The translations under genes were made by a program, and so were the position numbers. 13,956 nucleotides of DNA from the NCBI GenBank assembly GCA_030039775.1, contig JASHUX010000422.1:1-13956 (forward strand), written 5' to 3'. Of this stretch, positions 7,110-13,668 are shown piece by piece. The notes beneath the pieces were generated by a model. It saw only the letters and a list, made by a program, of their open reading frames with translations, was not told where the DNA came from and searched no databases. Each line of letters opens with the position of its first letter. Position 1 is the stretch's first letter. Source of the stretch: Alphaproteobacteria bacterium. Lineage in GTDB: Bacteria > Pseudomonadota > Alphaproteobacteria > ATCC43930 > CGMCC-115725.

Positions 7110-7876
7110 GCGAGGCCGGCAACACGCAGCCGGCGCTGGAGGTCAGCGGGCTGTGTAAAAACTTCGGTGCGCTTCCGGTCACGCAGAACATCGACCTGAC
7201 GCTCTATCCGGGGGCGCGCCACGCGCTGATCGGCCCCAACGGCGCGGGCAAAACCACGCTCGTCAACCAGATCACAGGCGTCCTGAAACCGGATGCCGGC
7301 GCGATCCGGCTTTTCGGCACCGATATCACGCATGCGACTCCGGAGCGCCGCGTCGCGCTCGGCGTCGTGCGGACGTTCCAAATCATCTCGTTGTTTCTCC
7401 GCCTCACGGTTGCCGAAAATGTCGGTCTCGCGGTGGCGGCGGCGCGCTCGATCGACGCAAAGCCGTGGGGCTCGCTGCGCGACGACGACCGCGTCGTCGA
7501 GGGCGTTCGCGAGTTGCTCGAACGGCTCGATCTGCTGAGCGTGGCGGAACGTCAGCTCAGCGAGCTCGGTTATGGGCAACGTCGGCTCGTCGAGATCGCG
7601 TTGGCGCTCGCCCTTAAACCAAAGGTATTGCTGCTGGACGAACCGGCCGCCGGCGTCTCGTCGCGCGATCTCGGCATGTTGTTGGAAATTTTGACCCGCT
7701 TGCCGAGCGACATCGCGATTCTGGTGATCGAGCACGATATGAGCCTCGTTTTCCGTTTCGCGCATCGAATTTCGGTGCTCGTGGGCGGCGCACTGTTGGT
7801 CGAGGGGTCTGTCGACGAGGTCCGCGCCAACCAGCAGGTGCGGGACGTCTATCTGGGGCGGCGCGCCCATGTCTGA
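7106..7876 (+). CDS. livG: HAAT ABC transporter ATP-binding protein, LivG type (module 2)
   Basis: A 256-residue cytoplasmic ATPase. Motifs: Walker A GPNGAGKT (43-50), Q-loop Gln92 (RTFQIISLF), LGYGQ signature (154-158), Walker B VLLLDEP (174-180) and H-loop His210 (VIEHDM). It is plainly paralogous to the LivG at 3642: both carry ARHALIGPNGAGKTT, DEPAAGV and EHDM-LVFRFA. The signature has Gly-Tyr-Gly, a normal LivG variant. ATG 7106 overlaps the livM stop and has GGAG at six-base spacing. The long open frame upstream of it is a shadow of livM. It ends with an eight-base overlap into livF, the same junction size as in module 1. Confidence 0.94.
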   Translation: MSEAGNTQPALEVSGLCKNFGALPVTQNIDLTLYPGARHALIGPNGAGKTTLVNQITGVLKPDAGAIRLFGTDITHATPERRVALGVVRTFQIISLFLRLTVAENVGLAVAAARSIDAKPWGSLRDDDRVVEGVRELLERLDLLSVAERQLSELGYGQRRLVEIALALALKPKVLLLDEPAAGVSSRDLGMLLEILTRLPSDIAILVIEHDMSLVFRFAHRISVLVGGALLVEGSVDEVRANQQVRDVYLGRRAHV

Positions 7877-8585
7877 TCTCCTCGCCGTGGAAAACGTAAC
7901 GGCGGGCTATGCCGGCAACGTGGTGCTGGAACAAGTCTCGCTGTCATTGGCGCCCAACGCGACGATCGCGCTTTTGGGAAGGAACGGGGTCGGCAAGACT
8001 ACGCTCCTCGCCACGATCATGGGACTGACGCGGATCGAGGCCGGACAGATAACGTTCAACGGCGCCAACCTCGCATCCGTGCCGACCCATCGCCGCGCCG
8101 AGCTCGGCATCGGCTACGTGCCGCAAGAGCGCGAGATTTTTGCCTCGTTGACGGTCCACGAAAATCTCAAAGTCGCGACCCGCAGCGGCGAATGGACGAT
8201 CGACCGAATCTACCAACTGTTCCCGCCGCTCGATAAGCGGCGCGGAAATTTCGGCAACCAACTGTCCGGCGGCGAACAGCAAATGCTGGCGGTCGGGCGG
8301 GCGTTGGTGAGCAACCCCAAAGTGCTGCTCCTCGACGAACCATTCGAAGGCTTGGCGCCCGTCATCGTCGATCAAATGGTCGACGCGCTGGAAAGCATCC
8401 GGCGCTCATCGCAACTCGCGATGATCCTGGTCGAGCATCACGCTGAAATGGCGTTGGAATTCGCGGAAAAGGCGGTGATCCTCGACCGCGGACAGGTCGT
8501 GTGGAACGGCCATTGCGCCGAATTGCGGGACGATCCCGACAAGCTCGGCAACCTCATCGGCCTCGAGGAAGAAGCCGAGCGCTAG
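7869..8585 (+). CDS. livF: HAAT ABC transporter ATP-binding protein, LivF type (module 2)
   Basis: A 238-residue partner ATPase. Motifs: Walker A GRNGVGKT (37-44), Q-loop Gln86 (VPQEREIF), signature LSGGEQQ (132-138), Walker B VLLLDEP (152-158) and H-loop His190 (VEHH). Blocks such as RRGNFGNQLSGGEQQML and LLLDEP-EGLAP are nearly identical to module 1. ATG 7869 overlaps the livG stop by eight bases and is preceded by GGGGCGG. It is the last gene of the plus-strand run; its TAG lies five bases from the stop codon of the convergent oxidase gene, and no intrinsic terminator fits between them. Confidence 0.94.
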   Translation: MSDLLAVENVTAGYAGNVVLEQVSLSLAPNATIALLGRNGVGKTTLLATIMGLTRIEAGQITFNGANLASVPTHRRAELGIGYVPQEREIFASLTVHENLKVATRSGEWTIDRIYQLFPPLDKRRGNFGNQLSGGEQQMLAVGRALVSNPKVLLLDEPFEGLAPVIVDQMVDALESIRRSSQLAMILVEHHAEMALEFAEKAVILDRGQVVWNGHCAELRDDPDKLGNLIGLEEEAER

Positions 8586-8590
8586 TCCAG

Positions 8591-9751
8591 CTATTCGTAG
8601 CGGTGGAGATGCGGGAACGCGCTGAGCGCGGTCGGTAACGTATAAGGCTGGGCCGGCGCCAGAACGCTGCGGTCGACCTGCGACAGCTTGGTCAATCCCA
8701 TCAACATCATGTCCTTGGTGATCTCCTCCTCGATCAGGTCGAGGAGCCGCATCGTTCCGGCCTCACCAGCGGCAGCCAGCGCCCAGGCTTGCAGCTTGCC
8801 CATGCCGACCGCCTTGGCGCCGAGCGCTACGGCCTTCAACACATCGGTGCCGCGCACGAAGCCGCCATCGACCATCACCTCGGCATGACCGTTCACCGCC
8901 GCGACGACCTCCGGCAGGATTTCCAACGTTCCCTGGCCATGATCGAGCTGCCGGCCGCCATGGTTGGAGACATAGACGACGGCGACGCCGTGCTCGACGG
9001 CGATCTTCGCGTCCTCGGCCGTGCCGATGCCCTTGATGATCACCGGCAGATCGAATTTGCGGCGCACCCGTTCGATATCCTTCCAACTGAACTGTTCCTG
9101 GTGCTCGCGGCCGGTGTTTTCCATCACCCCGGTGCGTCCGCCGGTAATGAGCGGCGTGCCTTGAAAGAAGCGGTTGAGTTGGTTGCGCTCCCGCCGGCTA
9201 TAGGCGTCGGTGTCCACGGTAAAGCAAATGGCCTTGCAGCCGGCCTTGACCGCGCGCTCGACATAGGCGTCGACCCAATTGGCGTCGCCGCGGATATAAA
9301 GCTGTAGCACCAACCGGCCGTTGGCTTCGGCCGCCGCCAGCTCGAGATCGGGTTCCGTCACCGAGCTGATGAACGTCATGGTGCCGAACTGGCCGGCAGC
9401 GCGCACCGGCCCCAAGGCGCCGAGCGGGTCGAGCATGGTCATGCCGCCGACCGGCGCGAAAATCACCGGGATGCGCAGCTTGATCCCCAACAGGCTCGAC
9501 GACGGCTCAACGGAGGACTGCAACACGTTGCGCAGGACGCGCGGCCGCAGCGCCCAGACGTCGAGGGCAAGACGATTGCGCGCGAGCGTCGCCTCGGTCT
9601 CACTGCCGCCCGCGACAAAGTCCCACGAATGAGGGTGCAGCTTGCGGCGCGCCTCGGCCACCATTTCGGTGGTGGTGAGGAAGCGCCGCGCGACCTCGTC
9701 GATCTGCTGCTGGGTCGGGGCGGGCGGCCGGTTACTCAACGTATCTGCCAT
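8591..9751 (-). CDS. FMN-dependent alpha-hydroxy-acid oxidase/dehydrogenase family protein
   Basis: A 386-residue TIM-barrel flavoprotein of the glycolate oxidase/LldD family, which oxidises 2-hydroxy acids to 2-oxo acids. Family residues present: Gln150 and Tyr152 (LQLYI), Asp180 (TVDTD), Arg187 (SRRE), Lys240 (IIKGI), and the catalytic pair His264/Arg267 in VSNHGGRQLDH, then DGGFVRGTDVLKA (295-307). Unusual points by comparison with plant glycolate oxidase: Phe45 replaces Tyr24 of the YDYY motif, which helps hold the substrate carboxylate; the APTA flavin loop reads APVG; and GRP near the FMN phosphate reads GKL (318-320). The substrate may therefore differ from lactate or glycolate. Start: ATG 9751, with an in-frame GTG at 9757 (better spaced from GAGA) as the alternative. 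The gene follows the third tandem SBP by 15 bases, so it is very probably cotranscribed with transport genes. No signal peptide is seen; cytoplasmic. Confidence 0.9.
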   Translation of the reverse strand: MADTLSNRPPAPTQQQIDEVARRFLTTTEMVAEARRKLHPHSWDFVAGGSETEATLARNRLALDVWALRPRVLRNVLQSSVEPSSSLLGIKLRIPVIFAPVGGMTMLDPLGALGPVRAAGQFGTMTFISSVTEPDLELAAAEANGRLVLQLYIRGDANWVDAYVERAVKAGCKAICFTVDTDAYSRRERNQLNRFFQGTPLITGGRTGVMENTGREHQEQFSWKDIERVRRKFDLPVIIKGIGTAEDAKIAVEHGVAVVYVSNHGGRQLDHGQGTLEILPEVVAAVNGHAEVMVDGGFVRGTDVLKAVALGAKAVGMGKLQAWALAAAGEAGTMRLLDLIEEEITKDMMLMGLTKLSQVDRSVLAPAQPYTLPTALSAFPHLHRYE

Positions 9752-9766
9752 GCGCACGCATTCTCG

Positions 9767-10948
9767 TCAGCTTTTCGCCGGATGCAACTCGTGCCACTGG
9801 TCTTTGACCGCCGGAACGGTCTCGAAGGTCTTGTTGTAGAGCATGCCGTCTTCCTTCACGACTCGGCGAATATAGATATTGCGGATCGCGTCGCGCGTTT
9901 TCGGGTCGATCGTGATGGGCCCAGTCGGGCTCTGCCACGAATAGCCTTTGATCGCGGCGATGGCCTTGTCGCCGTCCCGCTCACCGTCGGTCGCTTTCAG
10001 CATGTGGAAAATGATTTCCATGCCGTCGTACCCGAACGTCGTGATGTACTTCGTCAAGACCTGCGGATCGGCCGCCTTCAGACCGTCGATGAACTTCTTG
10101 TTCGTTGGATTGTCGAGGTAAGGGTCGTAGTACCACGCGGTCACGATGCCGATCGCGGCGTCGCCGATCACCGGCAGGTAATTCGGCGAAGTCTCGGCCG
10201 TGCCATAATTCGGCGTCGTCTTGGATAGACCGGAATCGACGTAGCCGTGGACGTAACCAAGCACCATCGGCCCGCCCGGCAGGAACGGATAGAGGCAGTC
10301 GGGTTTGAAGTCCTTCACCTTCTGCATGACCGCGGAGAAGTCGATCGTGCCGATCGGCACTTTGATCACGTCAACCTGTCCGCCGCCCGCGCCCTTGAAG
10401 CCGTAGGTGAACGCGGCGATCGAATCCGCGCCTGGCGCGTAGTCGGTGATGACCAAGGTCGCATGTTTGCAATCGTGCTTCGCCGCATATTGCGCGATCG
10501 GCACGGTGGGCTGCCAGTTGGTGTTGCCGATACGGACGATGTAGGGCGATTTATCGGTGATGAACGAGGTCGCGCCGTTGAACACGACATAGGGCACCTT
10601 CGCCTCGCTGACCAGATCGGCGACCGCAAGCGCTTCCGGCGTGAACTCGCCGCCGCCGGCGATGGCGACGTTGTCGCGGGTGATGAATTCCTGGACGATC
10701 TGTTTGGTACGTGCGACGTCCGTGCCGGGCGCGTCGCGCAAGATCAGGTCGACCTTCGGATTGCCGTCGCGGCCGTTATGCTCCTGCATATAGAGATCGA
10801 TTTCGCGTTTATAGGACTGCCCCCATTGCGCGTAGGCGCCCGAAAAAGCCGCCACCAGGCCGACACGGTATTTCTGGGCGTGCGCCGCCGGAGATGCCAC
10901 TACCGCAGCCCCAAGCGACAGAAGGGCGACCATGCGCATAAATTTCAT
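9767..10948 (-). CDS. HAAT-family solute-binding protein, third of three tandem paralogs
   Basis: A 393-residue periplasmic binding protein (Peripla_BP_6). The signal peptide covers residues 1-24 (AHA|QK). The mature part starts YRVGLVAAFSGAYAQWG and continues with YKREIDLYM, GGEFTPEALAVA, VFNGATSF and KSPYIVRIG, all shared with the two upstream paralogs, and it ends WHELHPAKS. ATG 10948 is supported by GGAGGT about five bases upstream. Compared with its neighbours it is the most divergent of the three: the region after about residue 225 (GYVHGYVDSGLSKTTPNYGTA) lacks the YDAG segment they have, which suggests a different ligand. It is followed by the alpha-hydroxy-acid oxidase in the same operon. 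The ligand is not known; a hydroxy or other carboxylic acid is a guess from context. Confidence 0.94.
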   Translation of the reverse strand: MKFMRMVALLSLGAAVVASPAAHAQKYRVGLVAAFSGAYAQWGQSYKREIDLYMQEHNGRDGNPKVDLILRDAPGTDVARTKQIVQEFITRDNVAIAGGGEFTPEALAVADLVSEAKVPYVVFNGATSFITDKSPYIVRIGNTNWQPTVPIAQYAAKHDCKHATLVITDYAPGADSIAAFTYGFKGAGGGQVDVIKVPIGTIDFSAVMQKVKDFKPDCLYPFLPGGPMVLGYVHGYVDSGLSKTTPNYGTAETSPNYLPVIGDAAIGIVTAWYYDPYLDNPTNKKFIDGLKAADPQVLTKYITTFGYDGMEIIFHMLKATDGERDGDKAIAAIKGYSWQSPTGPITIDPKTRDAIRNIYIRRVVKEDGMLYNKTFETVPAVKDQWHELHPAKS

Positions 10949-10975
10949 TGTTACCTCCGAGGAATATGTGACGGC

Positions 10976-11003
10976 GCCGGCGACCCCTCGTGAGGTCGCC
11001 GGC
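10976..11003 (-). promoter_or_regulatory. Intercistronic hairpin between the second and third tandem SBP genes
   Basis: GCCGGCGACC and GGTCGCCGGC are perfect ten-base complements around an eight-base loop in the 68-base gap. On the minus strand no T-run follows, so it is not a classical terminator. It may protect the 3' end of the upstream SBP message or cause partial termination, adjusting the ratio of binding proteins. The stem is long and GC-rich enough to form; its role is inference. Confidence 0.5.
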
Positions 11004-11016
11004 TGCAGGTCGATCG

Positions 11017-12213
11017 TCAGCTGGTTGGGTGCAGCTCGTGATATTGATCGTGCACGTTGGGAAAGGTCAGGAATTCTTTGTTGTAGAGAACGCCGTTCTT
11101 ATCCTTCACGACCTTGCGGATGTAGATGTTCTGAACGATGTCGCGGTACTTCGGGTCGATCGAGATCGGTCCTCGCGGACTCGTCCAGTGATAGCCTTTC
11201 GCGGCGGCCATCAACGTGTCGCCGGTACGATTGCCCTCGGTCGCCTTCAGCATGTGATAGATCAGCGCCATGCCGTCATAGGCGACGGCCGGCACGAATT
11301 TGCGCCGGATATTGGGATCGTTCTTCGCCAAGGCCGCGATGAACGCATGGTTCGTCGGGTTGTTCAGATAGGTGCTGTAAAACGCCGACGAAATCACGCC
11401 CAGCGCGGCGTCGCCGATGGCGTCGAGATTCTGCTCGGCGACCGCGCCCGCGTCGTAGAAGGTGATGCCCTGTTTCGGAAAGCCTTGCTCGGCGTATTGC
11501 TTGATGAAGCCGAGCGACATCGGCCCGCCGGGCATGAACGGAAACACGCACTGCGGCTTCGAATCCTTGATGCGTTGCAGGTATGAGGAAAAATCGGTGG
11601 TGCCGAGCGGCACTTTGATGATGGCCGCGATCTTGCCGCCGTGCTTTTCGAAGCCGTACGAAAAAGCGGCGATCGTATCGGCGCCCGGCGCGTAATCGGC
11701 GACGATCATCGTCACCAACTTGCAGCCATGCTCCGCCGCGTATTCGGCGATCGGCACATCGGGCTGCCACGTCGTGAAGCCGACACGAATCAGATAGGGC
11801 GACTTGTCGACAATGATCGAGGTCGAGCCGTTGAAGACGATGTACGGGACTTTCGCCTCGGTGACGAGCGGCGCAACCGCCAGAGCTTCTGGCGTGAATT
11901 CGCCGCCGGCGACGATCACGGCGCCGTCGCGCGTGACGAATTCCTGAACGACCTGTTTCGTGCGCGCGACATCGGACGCGCCGGGCGCGTCGCGCATGAT
12001 CAAATTGAGCTTGGGATTTCCGTTCTTGCCGTCCCACTCCGACATGGCGAGATCGATCTCGCGCTTGTACGCGGTGCCCCACTCGGCGTAGGCGCCGGAG
12101 AACGCCGCGACGATTCCCACCGTCGGGTGGTCCTGCGCATCGGCCGGGCGGTTCACCAGATTCACGCTGAGCGCGACGGCCGCGGCGCCGACCAGTAACG
12201 TTCGTATCGTCAT
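11017..12213 (-). CDS. HAAT-family solute-binding protein, second of three tandem paralogs
   Basis: A 398-residue periplasmic binding protein. The signal peptide covers about residues 1-26 (ADA|QD). The mature protein opens DHPTVGIVAAFSGAYAEWG and keeps YKREIDLAM, RTKQVVQEFVTRDG, GGEFTPEALAVAPLV, VFNGSTSIIVDKSPYLIRVG, FMPGGPMSLGF and a C-terminal YHELHPTS. It is most similar to the SBP at 12308-13507 (shared YLNNP, IRR-FVP, GYHW-SPRGP) and less so to the downstream one. One extra residue in the PGASDVARTK loop sets it apart from both others. ATG 12213 has GGAGAGG about nine bases upstream, a slightly long spacing. It sits in the middle of the SBP operon, 94 bases after the first SBP. No permease gene is in this operon; the nearest set lacking an SBP is livHMGF module 2. 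Confidence 0.94.
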   Translation of the reverse strand: MTIRTLLVGAAAVALSVNLVNRPADAQDHPTVGIVAAFSGAYAEWGTAYKREIDLAMSEWDGKNGNPKLNLIMRDAPGASDVARTKQVVQEFVTRDGAVIVAGGEFTPEALAVAPLVTEAKVPYIVFNGSTSIIVDKSPYLIRVGFTTWQPDVPIAEYAAEHGCKLVTMIVADYAPGADTIAAFSYGFEKHGGKIAAIIKVPLGTTDFSSYLQRIKDSKPQCVFPFMPGGPMSLGFIKQYAEQGFPKQGITFYDAGAVAEQNLDAIGDAALGVISSAFYSTYLNNPTNHAFIAALAKNDPNIRRKFVPAVAYDGMALIYHMLKATEGNRTGDTLMAAAKGYHWTSPRGPISIDPKYRDIVQNIYIRKVVKDKNGVLYNKEFLTFPNVHDQYHELHPTS

Positions 12214-12266
12214 ACCCTATACCCTCTCCTTGAAGTTCGCCGTGCTTCGCTCCCGTCCGCGCGGCG

Positions 12267-12285
12267 GCCCCGGTTTTCCCGGGGC
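12267..12285 (-). promoter_or_regulatory. Intercistronic hairpin between the first and second tandem SBP genes
   Basis: On the minus strand GCCCCGG pairs with CCGGGGC around a GAAAA loop, seven G-C pairs with a compact A-rich loop. It begins about 22 bases after the stop of the first SBP gene. No T-run follows. It resembles a 3'-end stabiliser or weak pause site, as in the next gap of the same operon. The rest of the 94-base gap shows only the ribosome binding site of the next gene. Confidence 0.42.
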
Positions 12286-12307
12286 TCGCCGAATATGCGC
12301 AGCATTG

Positions 12308-13507
12308 TCAGCTGGATGGATGCAGTTCGTGCCACTGATCGTGGACGGCGGGGAACGTCTGGAACTCTTTGTTGAAGCTCACGCCGTTTTCCTTGACGCA
12401 CTTCCGCACGTAGATGTTCTGCACGATGTCGCGGGTCTTGGGATCGATGAAGACCGGTCCGCGCGGGCTCATCCAGTGATAGCCCTTGATGGCGGCGATC
12501 GCCTTGTCGCCGTCGCGCACGCCGTTCGTCGCCCGCAGCATCTTGTAGATTACTTCCATGCCGTCATAAGCGTCGACCGGCACGAACTCGCGCCGGATGT
12601 TCGGCGTCTTCTTCGCCAATGCCTCGATGAACGCGTTGTTCATCGGATTGTTGAGATAGGTGCTGTAGGGCGCGGTCGAGATGATGCCGAGCGCGGCGTC
12701 GCCCATCGCGTCGAGTTGGTTCTCGGCCGTGATGCCGCCGGCGTCGTATAGAACAATGCCTTGGTTGCGGAATCCCAGGTTCGAAAAATCCTTCGCGAAG
12801 GTGAGCGACATCGGCCCACCCGGCATAAACGGAATGACGCAATCGGGCTTCGAATCTCTGAGGCGCTGCCAATAAGCCGAAAAATCCGTGGTCCCGAGCG
12901 GTACCAGGATGACATCGCCGATCTTGGCGGCACCGTTGCTCGCCTTCTTAAAGCCGTAGGTAAGGGCGTCGACCGTGTCCTTCCCGGGCGCGTAGTTGGC
13001 GGCGACCACGGTCGCATTCTTGCAGCCGTGCGCGACCGCGTATTCCGCCAGGGGCACGTTCGGCTGCCAGATGGTGAACCCGACCAGCACGAGATAAGGC
13101 GACTTGTCGACGATGAACGAGGTCGCGCCGTTGAAGATGACGTACGGAATCTTCGCTTCGGTGACGAGGGGCGCCACCGCCAGCGCTTCCGGCGTGAACT
13201 CGCCGCCGCCGACGACCGCGGCGCCGTCGCGGGTGATGAATTCCTGAACGACCTGTTTGGTGCGGCCGTAATCGGTGCCCGGCGTATCCCGCAGGATCAA
13301 GTTGATCTTGGGATTGCCGTCCTTGCCGTCGTGCTGAAACATGTAAAGATCGATTTCGCGCTTATACGCCTCGCCCCACATGGCGTAGGCGCCCGAGAAT
13401 GCGGCGACGAGGCCGACCGTCGGATGATCGTCGGCCTTGCTCGGCTGGGCCGTGAAGCCGACGCACAGCGCGACGGCGGCAACGCCCGCTAGGAAATTAC
13501 GAATCAT
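12308..13507 (-). CDS. HAAT-family solute-binding protein, first of three tandem paralogs
   Basis: A 399-residue periplasmic binding protein and the first gene of the minus-strand operon. The signal peptide covers about residues 1-25 (SKA|DD), with a Cys at position 15 that is not in a lipobox. The mature part starts DHPTVGLVAAFSGAYAMWG, then YKREIDLYM, RTKQVVQEFITRDG, GGEFTPEALAVAPLV, VIFNGATSFIVDKSPYLVLVG, FMPGGPMSLTF, YDAGG, YLNNPMNNAF and the tail WHELHPSS. ATG 13507 is preceded by GGGAGGT at about five bases. Length is usual for the family. It has two Cys in the C-terminal half of the protein (CVIPFMPGG and RKCVKENG). An inverted repeat at 13552-13582 lies 45 bases upstream and may control the whole operon. 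Ligand unknown. Confidence 0.95.
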   Translation of the reverse strand: MIRNFLAGVAAVALCVGFTAQPSKADDHPTVGLVAAFSGAYAMWGEAYKREIDLYMFQHDGKDGNPKINLILRDTPGTDYGRTKQVVQEFITRDGAAVVGGGEFTPEALAVAPLVTEAKIPYVIFNGATSFIVDKSPYLVLVGFTIWQPNVPLAEYAVAHGCKNATVVAANYAPGKDTVDALTYGFKKASNGAAKIGDVILVPLGTTDFSAYWQRLRDSKPDCVIPFMPGGPMSLTFAKDFSNLGFRNQGIVLYDAGGITAENQLDAMGDAALGIISTAPYSTYLNNPMNNAFIEALAKKTPNIRREFVPVDAYDGMEVIYKMLRATNGVRDGDKAIAAIKGYHWMSPRGPVFIDPKTRDIVQNIYVRKCVKENGVSFNKEFQTFPAVHDQWHELHPSS

Positions 13508-13668
13508 CGATACCTCCCGATGGCGCCGCGTTTGTCTAATTGGACCGGCACCGTTGGCATTTCCATAGCATCATTGCCAACGCGGGGGCAATCGCCCGGA
13601 CATGAACGCGGCTTGCCACGTCGCGCCTCGAATGAGACGATGGAACGCAACAGTGGGAGGGCAGCGCG
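13508..13668. promoter_or_regulatory. Divergent promoter region between the SBP operon and the ABM gene
   Basis: These 161 bases must contain promoters for both directions. Besides the inverted repeat at 13552-13582, a weak plus-strand pair TTGCCA (13613-13618), 17 bases, GACGAT (13636-13641) could serve the ABM gene (three of six matches at -10). A minus-strand candidate overlaps the inverted repeat. A small GGGC-AATC-GCCC hairpin lies at 13586-13597. None of these promoter calls is strong. Confidence 0.35.
13552..13582. promoter_or_regulatory. Candidate operator: CGTTGGCA-N15-TGCCAACG
   Basis: Perfect eight-base arms at 13552-13559 and 13575-13582 with centres 23 bases apart, about two helical turns. 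It sits in the divergent region between the SBP operon (minus) and the ABM gene (plus). A possible minus-strand promoter, TTGCCC (13591-13586), 18 bases, TATGGA (13567-13562), would place one arm between -35 and -10 and the other just after -10, a layout expected for a repressor site. The symmetry is plain; the regulator and the promoter are inference. Confidence 0.5.

Noticed and set aside
6947..7870. Minus-strand open frame opposite livG, module 2
   Set aside because: Antisense shadow, as in module 1; low-complexity charged sequence without a domain.
9629..10993. Plus-strand open frames opposite the oxidase start and the third SBP
   Set aside because: They mirror well-supported minus-strand genes and contain no recognisable domain.
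9767..13507. Repeated DNA blocks in the SBP run as a mobile element or CRISPR-like array
   Set aside because: The repeats are codon-level similarity among three full-length paralogous genes; there are no terminal repeats, transposase or regular short spacers.
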